From: Syngnathus acus
Taxonomy: Eukaryota > Chordata > Actinopteri > Syngnathiformes > Syngnathidae
DNA length: 64,000 nt
NCBI RefSeq assembly: GCF_901709675.1
Contig: NC_051087.1
Span: 2,870,001-2,934,000 of the forward strand
Reading direction: 5' to 3'
Position 1 is the first letter of the stretch. Every line of letters begins with the position of its first letter. Below, piece by piece: positions 13,966 through 26,739 of the stretch. The position numbers and the translations under genes are program-made. The notes under the pieces are model-generated. The model was not told where the DNA came from. It searched no databases and worked only from the letters and a program-made list of their open reading frames with translations.

Positions 13966-15116
13966 AAAAACCTATACTAAGTGTAAAGTTTGTTTAGCAC
14001 ATAAAAAACTTGCGCTCACGTTCAAGAATGTTTTCATAAGTGCCCGTCAGTGAAAGTGTTTGTACTGGAATGATTTCTAAACAGGAAAGCAGTCCGGTTA
14101 ATGGCATCGCCACACCTTTCCCCTCACGCAGGATCGTCGACCCAACCCGAAGAGCTTTGATGATGTCTGGCCCCCGGACACGCTAATGTCCCACCAGAGG
14201 TTTGCGAGCTGAAGTTCCAGGTAGAGCACAGCTAAATTGCTTTACAGTACAACCAAATGAAAGGGGACATAATACGAGTACTGTAAAAAGCGGATGAGTT
14301 AGTTCGACTGAAATGGTTTGAGGACGCCAACTGCGATGATTTATTTGATGGCAACTAAAATAGCTCAAGAATTAAAAGACTAAACTCTCCAGGTGCTCCT
14401 GATGTCATCAGTTCAAAGAAAAACAAATAATTGAAAAAAAATGTCATTAGATTAGGCTTTCTTAAAATGTTCCAAATTTGTATTGTGCTCTTATTAGTCG
14501 CTACTTATTACAAAGGAAAAAATTATCTTCTTTTTTTTTAATGAGTGATTCCAACTGTTTAAGTTATGCAAGCTTATTTATTTTTATGAAATAGTAGAGA
14601 TTTTTTTTAAGGTGAAAAACTGATTTTTTTTAATGGCTTGTGACTATGGAGTACATGCACGACAATCCAAAATTAAATGACAAGTAGCATTTTCTCTCGG
14701 GCTGCTAAAAGTGTTTGTCGGAATGCGGCGGGATGATTTCAATATCAAAGGCGCGTGTTTGGTTCATTTCCATGAAACAGGCGAGGTTGGAAACAAGTTT
14801 GGAGCTGAGAGGAGGGTTTCGTCCCAATCAGTCAAGACCAATGAAAACATTTGGGAGTAATGCGCAAGATGTCAAGTGTGTTGTTCGCGTCTTGCGACAA
14901 TTTACTGAAACACGATTTCATACCTTCTTATGAATGTGTCAACGCTGCTGTCTGAAAATGGCAAAATCACTTATTTATTAGCCACATCAAGCAGTTTTTT
15001 TATTTTTTTTTTTATTGCTTCCTTCCTGCGGCTCTTTGGCTGTTTATCTTGCATATTCATGGATCGGTTTTGAGAAACAGTCAGATTTTTTTTTTGCAAA
15101 GCTGCAGTGTGGCTAC

Positions 15117-15253
15117 AAAATACCTTGTGAGGAGAGCAAGATGAATCTCCAGAATAAGTATTTTTATTAAAAACTAAAAGTATGGCGATTAAATACTTTG
15201 TGAGGAGAGCAAGATGAATCTATAAAATAAGTATTTTTATTCAAAACTAAAAG
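15117..15253. repeat. Two-copy tandem duplication, about 72-bp period
   Basis: Copy 1 (15,117-15,180) and copy 2 (15,188-15,253) share the core ttgtgaggagagcaagatga, the following aataagtatttttatt and the end aaaactaaaag. A few substitutions separate them. The simplest reading is a local tandem duplication. Confidence 0.85.
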
Positions 15254-16660
15254 GCACGTGGAAGAATAAAAGTACAAAATAAAAAAGTGCCCCCCAAAAA
15301 ATCATGAGCCAACGTACCAGTAAAAGAAAGGACAAAAAAAAACTGACATGACAAAAAGGCACACCTGGACAAGACAAATGGCAGGAGGGAGCTGATTGGT
15401 TGACGGAAAGTGCGGGTCGAAAGTCCTCAACCAATCGACTCAATCCCTTTCGGCTGGAGTTTTTCCTTTCCTGATACGATATGAGAAATACGATCCTGAA
15501 CACGTTTCATATGGAAAGTGTCTCGAGATTTATTTGATTTCCTTTGCAGGCACTATAAAAAATAAAACCAGTTGAATCAACAAGGGGCACGCACGCCACC
15601 ACAGATCTGCTTCTATTTAAAGCCCCCTCTTACGACGTTCCACGTGCATATATTTTCTCTCCACTCCAACGTAGGATGGTGTAAGTACGGTGATTTATCA
15701 ACACCCTTCTCGTCCTCCTACGCCCCCCCCCCCGCCTCACCATCTCCTTTGGCCTATCCCGGTTGCAAACAGCCTCTGCTCAGTCCCTCCGCTCTCTCCA
15801 GTAAATTACCTTATAAGTGGAAGCATTGACTGCAGGGACTCTTTGATACATCGAACACAATCACAATTGATCTGAGAGAGCGGATTGTTGGGTGAGGTTC
15901 GAGCGGCGCACATGTGACGCTTCACGGGGCCTCGAGCGGCGAACGAGAGGGAACAAAAGCGTCTTTTGATAAGGATGTGACACGAAGCAACGTTTCTCCC
16001 CCGGAGCCAGACGCCGCGCCGCGCTAAACGCTATCAGCGATGTGGGAACGCTCGATGAAAAGTGGAACATGATCCCATCCGCAAGCATATGAATTATACA
16101 TTTTGAGATCTTTTACCCGCGCACCCACTGGGGATAATAAAATGACATCAACATCTCACTGTTGCTCAGTCCAAAAAGAAAAAGGAGCGACTTTGACGGA
16201 GGAAATCGTCACGCGCTCGCCATGGGGTTGTCACAACTACACACGAGGGCCAAATTGTAGAAATTATGTATAGTGGAACTTTTACGGTTGACATTTTCCC
16301 GTAAGAAATAGAATAATCCCCCCGGCACTTCATCACGGGGGTTACGATTAAGTTCACTCCCCTAAAAAGTCTGTAGATAATATAGAAAATTAAAATTAGC
16401 ATGCTAGCATAGCGTTCATGGCACTTATGGTATCTTTCTTTCACCGCCTGCTTTTTGAATCACTTTTTTCCTGAAAATATCTCCAAGTTTTTTTTGTGCT
16501 TTCTGAGGTTCCATTTTTATGAAAAGGCTTCAACCGAAATGTTTTTTGTCTCCATTTTGTATTTCAGCATTGAATGAAGAGTTTCAGTTGTTGTTCTTCG
16601 ATGTGGATACGCACTCGTACAGCGGTGCGATACGAACTGTTTGGAATCCAAATAAATGAC
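15254..16660. other. Gene-free stretch
   Basis: No recognised exon or repeat family. Composition is ordinary, with a short C-run at about 15,723-15,733. Confidence 0.5.
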
Positions 16661-16664
16661 TCGG

Positions 16665-16667
<3 letters not shown>

Positions 16668-16748
<81 letters not shown>
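16668..16748. repeat. (GA)n microsatellite, about 40 units
   Basis: An essentially perfect GA dinucleotide array of about 80 bp. It creates artificial Arg-Glu or Ser-Leu repeat frames on the two strands, which are not genes. Confidence 0.97.
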
Positions 16749-16749
<1 letters not shown>

Positions 16750-16759
16750 AGCAAGAGCT

Positions 16760-19290
16760 TTAATGAGCGCCATCACACGCCCACCAAACACTTCAAACGA
16801 AGAGGCTGGCTTGAGCAGAAACAGAAAATAAGCCAAAGATGATTGCCTCTAAAGCGCAAGAAAAAGAGATTTAATTGTGCGTGGTAAGAAAAGCCTAGAG
16901 TAAAAAAAACTGTACTTATTGTGTCATTTTTCTTTTTTTTTTAGTCAATTACTCACAATTATTTGCGGTAATTATCAGGGCACCCCTCGCAGGTTGCTCT
17001 TACTCGCACCCCCCCCTCCTGGATGCAATGCAGAGAATGTTCTAGGCGAGCTTTTCACATTCAGATGAGCTGTGAATCTATAAACAAGTGGGAGAGTCCT
17101 CCTCGGTCTATTTAAAGCGTCCCCCCCGCAGGCAAGCGTATTTACAAGGAAACCGTTATCATTTAGTCTCTGTTGCGGATCAAAATGTCAAGCTCCGCCG
17201 AGAACGTGCGCAAAGCTTTAAGGCCAAAAGTGCAGTTTCACAGCCTCCGGATGCGGCGGTGAGCGAGGGGAGGGGATCATTTAAAAAAAAAATAATAATT
17301 TGCAAATGCACAAATATGTTTAATTGACCCGGAATATCGCTCGGTGTGCGAAAATTGTTTGAAATCAATACGAGAAGCGAGAAGTACGGCCTTGAAGAAA
17401 GATGTGGATGATTTCTTTTTTTCGAGGCGGCGTCAAGCGGCATGTGAGAATCGGGAAGAAGGGAGGAGCCGGTCACAAAAGGTCAATTAAAACCGCACCG
17501 GTTGTAGCCAATTAAAAAAAGAGAAGGAGAATTTTTTTTTGTTCACCTCTCAAACCAGCAGAGCAGGATTCATTTTGATACGATGGTTTAAAATCACACC
17601 TTTTATATTCTTTTTCTAAGCATATTTTTAAAAACAACATACAAAAATACTCACCTCCCTCTCACGTTTTTTTTATACTGTATTACATTAAAGTCCCACT
17701 AGGAACTTTACAAACTAGTCGACAATGACATTCAGGAGTGTAGCGAATAAAATGGATCATTCCTGGCCCTACCTGGATTAGATTCACAATTGTATTTCCG
17801 TCAAGCCAAGTGCATCCTCCCTCCCCTCGCGGGTAAAGGACCGGAGCGGAAGCAAGTTCCTCCATCCGGCGCGGTGACAGCTCCTTTGCTCCCCTTTGAC
17901 CTGCGAGGAAGAGAAAACAACATCAATGGTAATTCCCCCTTCAAACACATTAACTGGGATGAACCGGGTCCCAGCGAGCCCCTCACAGCGCGCGCATTGA
18001 TCGCAAGAAATCCATGAATAAATTTAGCACTAATTGATTTTTTTTTTTTTTAACCTCCTTCGCTTTTCCTTCTCCTCTTTAGAAATACATTTCTAATTCG
18101 GAGGGAAAGCAGTGAACACAACATAGTTTGTTTTTTACGTTGACTTGCAAAATATTCAATGGTATCTTGAAGCTGCTTTCGAGCAAGTCGAGCAAATTTT
18201 CAAAATAAAATTTGAAAATATGATGTAACATAATACATTTGTGGTCCTTTTAAAACACTTACTAATTATTTTGGGAATTTTTCCATGGCGGCTTTTTCCA
18301 AATACTTTGTATACAGGAGCTCTGCAATCCAAACAGTGCTTGATAAATCATTTCAAAGAGACTGAAGCAACAGGCGCAGATTGGACCACCTTTTAATTGA
18401 GGATGTTGTGAAGAAAATATTGCGCACTGACAGTTGGAAGAGTCCACATTGCAAAAATGAGAGCGAAAAAGGTAAATAAAGCTTGCGGAGTGGAAATGGG
18501 TGTTTTGGTTCCGATCACTACAGGCAAAGCACAATAAAAAAAGGGGATCAATTACTATTCTTGCTCTTAATTGAAGAAAGTCTGCAGAAAAAATACACAT
18601 GGAATAAACACTAAATGAAAAACTTTTGAAGAATTAAGTATAATGTATAATGACCGGTAGTTGATTTTGTTGCGACATTTCATGACAGGTAAACTAACTC
18701 ACAATTCAAATAATTGCTATAATGATAATATTGACATCAAATTAAAATCGATATAAAAACAATAATAATAATAATGACCAAATCATAATAAAAAATAAAA
18801 AAATTAATAAAAATCTGAATTGCCCAAGATGGCAATAATCTAAATAGATCAGCTGCTGTGTGACTTGGTCGGTGCTGGATGCAGATTCAAGTATCATACT
18901 GCCACCTACTGGTCTACCTCCGCCACAAGAAAACGTTCCCTCATTACGCACCTTGTGATTATGATTACTCTTTCTGGATGAATTCAACAGGGATGACATC
19001 TGAGGGAAGCGACATGATCGGGACTCGTACATTTAGTTCAGCATGAAATGATGGATAATAACCAGGAGACGTCTTCATGATGTTGCAGATGAGATGAGAA
19101 AATCTCGCAAGATTCCCATTGCTCAACCATGCCATGAAATATAAAAGCATAATAATTTATTTGGATGGAAAGCTTGCTTGTATAGTGAAGTAAATAAACA
19201 AGTGAAACATCTGGAGACGACATCAAGCGCGCTTGAAGTCTTTTCGACTCCATCACTAAAAGTCCACCAAAAATAATAAGGGGGCTATTC
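16760..19290. other. Gene-free stretch
   Basis: No exon is recognised. Mostly AT-rich, with poly-T and poly-A runs. A CTCF-core-like motif lies at 18,901-18,914 (minus-strand reading). Confidence 0.5.
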
Positions 19291-19292
19291 GA

Positions 19293-19318
19293 ATTTTTTT
19301 TTTTTTTTTTTTTTTTTT
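19293..19318. repeat. Poly-T run
   Basis: About 26 uninterrupted T. It could be the reverse-complemented tail of a retroposon, but no body was recognised beside it. Confidence 0.9.
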
Positions 19319-19429
19319 AGAAAATAAAATTTTATATTTAAGCTCATTAGTTGAAGCTGCCACCTGAAACTGGACAAACAAATTTAGAATCTTCAATGAA
19401 GCTATTTTGGGTATTTTGGGGAATGTGGA

Positions 19430-19485
19430 AGGTACTTCAGAACCACGAGGCGGACGTACTAACCACTAAACCCCCGCGCTGCCTT
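19430..19485 (-). mobile_element. Fragment of a dispersed teleost repeat
   Basis: The string ending ctaaccactaaacccccgcg and then ctgcc, preceded by cttcagaaccacgaggcgga, resembles a dispersed motif I recall from many fish genomes, of the form 'cagaactgtgaggcagacgtgctaaccac...ccgtgccgcc' (shown abbreviated). Its reverse complement begins ggcagcgcggggg, like the fragment near 32,434. The family name is not certain. This rests on recall, not a search. Confidence 0.45.
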
Positions 19486-19984
19486 TTTCTGAGACGATTC
19501 ATCCATCCAAAACGCACAAAGTAGTTGAGCTTCATTATGTTTGCCATGTCCAAAAACCTCCCAGAGGCTCAGCATCTGCCGCCCTGCCGTGTCCACAACT
19601 GGAAGAGACGAGGCGCTTGTCACTTTGGTGAAGCAGCCGTGCTGGAAAACGGCGGGATGACGCAATCGCTAAAGGTTGCGGGCTGGGCCCGGCACGCGTG
19701 TCGGCAGATGGGCCGCCGTGTCGCTGCGTGTTCACGGCCAAGTGAATGACCCGGCAGATGTTTAACGTCGAGGCCGGCCTGTCGCACGCACACACGTGCC
19801 ATGCGGAGGCAAGTGCGCACACGGCGCATCTTGTTATCACGTAAGGAGCAGAAAAATTTGGCGTATGCAGATTTTGCCCGAAATAGCCGTCACTCAAGCA
19901 ATAATCGTTGCAGAGAAGTGCAATGACCTCAAAAGAACATTTTAACGTTCACAGAAGGCCATATTATCCTTAAAATGTACATTT

Positions 19985-20105
19985 GGTGGATATAAAAAGT
20001 CTACACACCCCTGTTCAAATTTCAGGTTTTTCCAAATAAATAATTAGAAAACATTTTCCACCAACAACAAAATGAAAACAACGTAAAATTTTGGGCAGAC
20101 CTTGA
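19985..20105 (+). mobile_element. End of a widespread teleost interspersed repeat
   Basis: The segment starts gtggatataaaaagtctaca and continues cacccctgttcaaat then ttcaggtttttcc. I recall this as the terminus of an interspersed repeat common in teleosts. A diverged internal piece of what looks like the same family lies in a psip1 intron at about 42,249-42,378, in the opposite orientation. No transposase frame is visible. Confidence 0.45.
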
Positions 20106-20550
20106 CGATTTAGAAGAAACGGCGCTTGTAGCAAAGACTTTGTGGATCTTTGAGAACATTTCAGAGAGAAAACCTGGCCAAATAAAATGCAAACACTCGG
20201 TTGGATTGAAGCAATCTCAACATATCAGCATTAAACTGCGGGAGACTTTTTTTTTTTTTGGGCAGAGGGGCGCTCTACATTTTTCAGACACAGTCAATAG
20301 ATCTAAATATTTTACGGTGCTGCCGCGGCCGATTTATTGTTTGATGTTTCAGAAAAAACTTGCACGGAATGAAAGAGGCTTCATTAAAAGCTAAGCCCCC
20401 CCACACCCCGCCCGCTGAACGAACGAGACCCTGCCATTGGCTTTGAACGTGAAGTTTAACTGGGATATTGATCATTCTCTTTCTTCTGTGACAAAGGCCA
20501 CCAGGGACGCCAGGAGGTGTCGGCAGATAAAGGCACGCCGCCAATAATAC

Positions 20551-20584
20551 GAGTGTGTGTGTGTGTGTGTGTGCGTGTGCGTGT
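20551..20584. repeat. (GT)n microsatellite
   Basis: A GT dinucleotide run with two GTGC interruptions near its 3' side. Confidence 0.93.
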
Positions 20585-20779
20585 TTACAAGGTGAACTGG
20601 GATACGCTAAAAAAAAAAAAAAAGGCCAATTGTTGACTTCTAAAATGTCAAATGAGAGTGAGAACCTTTGTTTTTTTTCATAATTGTTTTTGGGTTGACT
20701 GGCATTGTATGATAGGGGCCCGATAGGCCTTTGTCTGGTCATGTGGTCAAACATTGTGCCGAGGTGGCACAAAAAGAGG

Positions 20780-20990
20780 GGCACGCTCGTCCTTCACAGA
20801 CAACCCCCGTACGGGCCTCACCCTGGGCCGCCTTGTCAAGGTCTACCCGCCGCTCTCCGAGGGAGCTCTGACGGGGGTCACGGATGACGCCCGCCCCGCC
20901 TCGCTGCCAGACGTGACAGCGCAGCTGGGCCGCTTAATGACAGAAGGGGCCCGATTCGCACCTGCCCGACCCGGGCAGGGCTGGCAACCT
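20780..20990. other. CpG-rich patch in the gene-free region
   Basis: This short stretch has clearly more G+C and more CG dinucleotides than its surroundings. Open frames run through it on both strands, as expected of GC-rich DNA, and none is recognisable. It could be an enhancer or an unannotated promoter. Confidence 0.3.
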
Positions 20991-22289
20991 TGTTTGGTGG
21001 GGCGGTGAAATGCCGCCACGTTGGATGGGCAGATGTTCAGGACGTGGCAGAGACAGCTGCACCATGGGGACCCCACTCATCTCTCTTCTATAATTGAAAA
21101 TCATGTAAAAGGTCAATTGTGTGATATTGTCTCTCCGTGACAAAAACAAGGGCTGTCAGTTTTGTCGTTTAAATGCACTTCCAGGAAGATGCGAGGGCCA
21201 TCTGCTGAGGGAAACCTCATCATAGATTGCATTAAGCAGACTGTTGTGACATATGGACTTCAAAAGAAGATGCAGTGACACCGATTCCGAGATGATCAAC
21301 ACGTGATTAATGACAGGCCGGAAAAACTTCACGGGGGCGATCGTCGTCTTAACGTGGCAGGATGCACATTTCAAAGGCAAGACGGCTTCTGGGCTTGCTG
21401 AACTTTTGCTTGTTATCAGGAGCTGAGAGTGAAGAGGAGGGAATTGATCTCTTGTCTAGCAGAGGTGCGATTGCACCCCCCCCCCTCCCCGGGCTCTCAT
21501 CCTTCCTCACTTCGCTCCCTCCTTCCCGATGGCTGCCTCTCCTCCAGCTGACACTTGTCCTGCCACCGCTGCAAGAGGCGTACGCTGAGTTGCTGACACC
21601 GGGATTGATCTTTTCTCTCCTTTTTAAGCTCAGTATCAAACTCATGGAGACTACTTGGAGACAAAGAGAGGTGGAGAAAGGGACAGAGAGTGCAAGGGGG
21701 GGAGCGGTGAAGGGTATTGTCAAGTCCCATTGAGTTCTCGAACAATATTTAGTGATGACAAGGTATAGGTGCTTCTGGTCTATAAATCGCTGAATGGTTT
21801 AGGTCAAGATTATATTATTCGTTATTTTATTAGTGGAGCTCAGAGTTCAAAACAAACATGGTGAAGCAGCAACTAGCTGTTATGCTGTGCACAAATGGAC
21901 GACGCTTCCACCTTGTGCTCTTTTCCCTTACGATCTTTAAAGGCATTTTTAAAATGGTGACTCGTGAGCGTGCTGAGGATTTTTCACACGGATCGCATTT
22001 TGATTAAAGACGGACCCCATAGAGCATGTTGTCAGAGGCTTCTTGGCACCTTTGTTGTGTTTGTTAGGCCAGTGGATCTTTACAGTTATTACTGTGTGAT
22101 ATTGGCATTGTGAAGGCTAGTGTTGAGGGGGGGTTATGGGGATGGGCGAACAACAGGGGGGTGGGGGGGGGGGGGTCTGGCAGCAGACGCGATAATTTGC
22201 AGGTTAGCCAATTTCAGCGGGCCGAATGGCCCGATACCCTTGGTAAACATCGGCGAGCGGAGCGGGGCAGCGGCACGCTGGTGGAGACG

Positions 22290-22880
22290 AATCAAGTTTA
22301 ATAACAAAAGGTTCTAATTGCCTCGCGCAACCTCCATCAGCTCTGAACTCTAATTACGCTGAGAACACGGCACACTGTCACCCAATATTAAGTTGTCCGG
22401 GAGCCGGCCGGCGATAATCGATAAACACTTTAAGTTGCGGCGAGAAAATGAAAGTAACGACGCCGCTTCTGTTCAGTGGGAACCGGCAGCACCCAAAGCC
22501 CTTTTGGCTGATGAGAAGACTTTTGGGACGGTCCGAGGATGATTGCGGGCTAATAATCCTGAGCGCACCCCCCCTCCTTCTGGATAAAAAACGCTCACGT
22601 ACTTTCATGTGAGGAGAGCCCAACCACCATCACCACCGCTGGCAGCGGCTTCCCAGCGGGCCGCCCGAGCACCCGCGTGTCTTGAGTGGAAAGGTGAACA
22701 CGGTCACTCTAATTACAGGGGCCCCGACTCTCTCACACGCTCGCCAGGCATAAGTAAAGACAGGCCAATTAGGGAGAGCGGGAGATAAGGGAAGTTTTAT
22801 TTGTATACTAATTAAGCCCCTGATGAAATTCAAAGGGGAGGCGGTCGGAAAGGGGATCAGGGGAGGGAGCGGGTAATTGT
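22290..22880. promoter_or_regulatory. Candidate conserved non-coding elements (two blocks)
   Basis: Block 1 (about 22,290-22,480) carries CTAATTGC and CTAATTACG cores. Block 2 (about 22,690-22,880) carries CTAATTACA, CCAATTAGG, CTAATTAAG, a GATA-type AGATAAGG and a TCF/LEF-like TTCAAAGGG, all within about 150 bp. Clustered homeodomain, GATA and TCF-type cores without simple repeats suggest an enhancer. Family assignments are by motif only. Confidence 0.35.
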
Positions 22881-23519
22881 GTGTTTGAGGAAAGGTTGCT
22901 CTAGGTGCAGTTATCTGAGAAGCACAGCCTTGAGATAGTTGCCCCCTAATCCCACGCTGAGCCCACCGCCGCGCTGCAAGGTCTCTCATAATTTGATCCG
23001 TTACGTAGCGAACGCTAAGCTCTGACAGCAAGATCATCGGCGGCGTTTATTGCTTATTTGCTGGGAAACGGAAAAAAAAAAAAAAGCAGCGTCTTTTTAT
23101 TATTGTCGTTACCAAAATAGAGACAACCATTGGACCGGGAGCAGCTTGTTAGATCAGATGACGTCATGGGCTATTGTTTGTATTGCTTTCGTTGAAAAAA
23201 GTTACGACAAGAACTGAGCTATGTTGACGAAGAATCGTCAAAATGCAATGAACGGCAAAATTGACAATCGCAGATTTTTCCGATAATTGAACGTCTGAGA
23301 CAAACCCGAAATGTTTTGCTGAGCTAGATGTACGTAGCATATCGCGCTTACGTCACTTAAGCACAGTCCAGCTTACTTGGTGCTACTTACGGCGTACGAG
23401 CTAGCTAGCTAGCTTTGACTGGCAAATTTAATTAATAAAAAAATATATACAAACTCTAATAAGGTTAAACAACAACATCACGTTAAGCTAGCACATAGCT
23501 CAACAGGGAGGAGTGACCG

Positions 23520-23543
23520 ATTGATTATTGATCAATAATCAAT
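23520..23543. repeat. 24-bp perfect palindrome
   Basis: The sequence centred between 23,531 and 23,532 reads identically on both strands for 24 bases. Each half is attgattattga and its complement; the next outer pair mismatches. The arms contain ATTGAT/ATCAAT cores of the kind bound by cut/onecut-type homeodomain factors. It could form a cruciform or bind a symmetric dimer. Confidence 0.95.
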
Positions 23544-23544
23544 T

Positions 23545-26320
23545 CAGACCGTACATTCAATTAAAAGAGTTGTAACTGAATTCAAATTTGTGTTTGAAAA
23601 TGCCGACTGCAAATGTTTCTTGACAAGAATATACAGTTAGCCGTATCACACCCACTCGCTGTGATTTCTGAGGTTCACGTATAAATCCATGAAACAGAAA
23701 CGTCCCTTACCGCCAGCACCTGAAGAAGTCGTCATTACCATGCCAACCCTCAAGCCGTCCTTTCAAGATCAGCGTTCAATCGCGACAAGTGTTTCATCCC
23801 TTATTAGCCATTAGCACCCCTGTGACACGTTGTCACAGTAAGCCCGGTTGGGTCGGATATCAAAGCGCCCCCCCCACCGAGCTTTTCAGAGCCACATCTT
23901 TTCCAGGCCTCTTCGCAAAGACCACATGCGGCACACTGAAGAAAGTCAAGAAATCCGCCATTCGACAAATCGCGGCAGGGGGTTGCGAGCAATTTTTCAT
24001 TGTGCCCGAGCTCGCGGCTTCAAATTGAATTTGCACACTGCTGGATGAAAATATTAATGATGTAATCATTCCAGCTCACATTGCTAGTGTAATGTGTGCG
24101 TTGTAAAGGGAATACATTATCCCCCCGCGCTAAACGCTAACGCTACAATAAAAACGGCATTTTGGGGTTCGGGGCCTGCTCGGCTGGAATGTTGTGCGAT
24201 ATTGTCTTGACACTTTGACGCTTTAATGCGGACTTTGAAGTATTCCCGCTGTCACGCGTAGCTTTTTCATGTCATTTACACTTAATATCACCACGCCATG
24301 GAGAAAAATAACATTTAGCCGCGACCGTTTGCCAGTTGATGCGCTCGCCGGAGAGGCACTTGGGGAAGATTTGAATAATTCATCGGCGTTAAACCCATTA
24401 AGAATATCCGTGCGGACACCTTTTTTGATGTTAAAGACAGTGTATGATCTCGGGGTGCTTTCAAACTAGATCGGGCTTTACTCGGGGTGCCGGTTTTCCC
24501 CCCCAAGCGACAAAGATCAACTGGCACTTGTGCTAATTCCGCAGAAGTGTGGTCTCGGCTACAATCGTCAGGCTCGCACCCCAATCAGCATCTCGCCGCC
24601 TCTGCGGCCTCGGACTGATGAATCGCTCGCTACGTCTTCTCTCAGGGAATGCACCTTGTAGGGTGAAATCAGCGCGCTTGCTGTCAAACGACTTTGAGGA
24701 TGTACTTCAAAACTTGGACTTCTAACTCCAAAGTTTATCAGCTTGAGAATTACTCACTTTTCGTTTTCATATGAAATTAATGTTGTTTACTCATTTTCTG
24801 CAAACACATCAGTTCAATCTTCATCCATCTGATAGCCGCCTCGCCCCTCCCCTGCCCACCGCCACCTCAACCCCGCCTTCCCCAAAAATATATATTTGTA
24901 GGTGATGCAAACACAAGCAACAAACCAGCGGCTCAATACAGGGGCTGCGAGAGACCCGAGGAGCATAAATCATCAAAAAAATCGCCAAGCACTCCGAGGT
25001 GAGAGCGCGAGTGTAAGCATTTGAATGAAAGCTAATTCAACACAACGTGCGTCACGGATGGCAAAAAAAGAGACAGGCCCTTGTCTCCCGCAGCACGAGA
25101 ACTGTCAAAGTCCGGCACGGTTTCGACTTGACTCTTGGCTTCCCCTCAGGTCTCCTCAAAAGCGTGACATTGTACGCCGAGGGTACGTTTAGGGTACACT
25201 TTGCATGCCCACCACCGGAAGCCCTGGAAAAAAATGTGGCCCCTTGCTTACAAATTCCTGCAAGCACGATGAAAGCAACAGAGACGAAACATGACGGAAT
25301 GAAGTCTTGTGACCCTTCAACAGTTCCTTGAGTGGTTATTAGCCAGAGGCCATTGAGAAAGGGGAGGGTGGTGGTGGGGGGGGGGGGCTCTGGAGAGCAT
25401 CCCACACAAGAGCCAACGACAAGCCCCGCGCAGAAAAACTGCTAGAGAAGCACATTAAAGATAATTAGCAATGAGACCGCTGGCTGCCCCTTAGCTTTGT
25501 ATCCCCCCCGGTTCTCTTTCCCCATTTGTGCTTTAAGAACTATTTCACCATTACAAAGATGATCATTTCATTAACTGTGCAGTGGAAAGAAACCAACAAC
25601 AAGCACAGTGTACATTTTCGTGTTTGTCCCGGTCCACTGTTAGCATCCTTCGCTAGTGTGCCTCAAAGAGAAGTGATAAATGTACTGGATTTGATATCTT
25701 GACAGAAACAAAGCATGATTTGCCTAAAAAAATCATGTTAGCCGTTAGCATTCTAAAGCAACATACATTCACCAAATTCTGTTAGCATTCTAAACGATCG
25801 TCTGCATATCAGCCAAAATAATGTAGCCATTTCTTTTCTGGGTTTCTGTTACTAAAATATATCTGTTACCATTTTGAGATCCTGCTTAACCAACAGTCAC
25901 CAGCAATTATTAGCATCTTCAAAACCAAATTCCCCCGTCTGAAAATAATTTGTTTGCAGTCAACGCTAACTTGCCTCAGCTTTTCAAACTCCAGAACCAA
26001 ATTTATTTACTTTCCTACATTAGCAATTGAAGTAACTGTTTTTTTCACTTCCCTCGACCCGTAGAACCGAATATACCTCAAATATGTTAGTAGCTTAGCC
26101 ACCAATCTGCCTGCAGCATGCATAGCAATGTAAACGCTGCCGTATCATATTCTAACCTTGGCCATTAGCATTCCAAGCTAACGGGCCTCTGTCTGTATAA
26201 TCATGCCTAGTCTGGCACAGGCCATTAGCGGAACCGCGACACGGCACTATTATCCAAGCCCTTTAGCCGTGTTCCACCCATCTTAAAAACAAGGTAGTGT
26301 AATCTAGAACGCATTTCAGA
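23545..26320. other. Gene-free stretch
   Basis: No recognised exon. It includes a G-run near 25,376-25,387 and a run of TTAGC-rich words at 25,735-26,170 (gttagcatt and similar), a common low-grade word bias in fish DNA. Confidence 0.5.
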
Positions 26321-26329
26321 GCAATTAAA

Positions 26330-26720
26330 AATTCTCCGGCACAATTACTTATTCCCTACGGCGGGGGCCCGCCTCAATCAACACGCTCGTGTAATGGGTT
26401 TACGGCCTTGACGCGCCCAAACATGTCCTGCCTATCTGCCCGCTGCTCTTCTCAAGGCTGCGGTTATTAATTGTGGCTAAAGTCGATAAATACAATCACC
26501 GGTGCTCTTAATGCTAATTAGTCTTTGAGATAATATTTATGATTTCATAAGCGCATATTTCTCCAAAGGCTGAGGCGTTGTGGCCCCCTTTCCGTCGGTC
26601 ATAGGCTGTCTTGGATATAATCTATCTTTAGGGAGACACCGGGCCAGAAGACTGGCAGTAAATACTAATAGTACTTAGTGGGAGCTTTGGGGGGCTTTAT
26701 TGAGCCGGGCAGCACAAGCA
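26330..26720. promoter_or_regulatory. Candidate conserved non-coding element
   Basis: This is one of the best enhancer candidates in the window. Within about 250 bp it has TTATTAATTGTGG (homeodomain core abutting a RUNX-like TGTGG), a GCTAATTAG, several GATAA/TTATC-type words, and TTTATGATTTCATAA, an imperfect inverted repeat. It has no simple repeats and lies between AT-rich flanks. No alignment was possible. Confidence 0.35.
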
Positions 26721-26739
26721 GACTATGTTAATTTTATAG

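Noticed and set aside
16564-16836. Long open frames on both strands rich in Arg-Glu or Ser-Leu
   Set aside because: They are translations of the (GA)n microsatellite and have no real coding signal.
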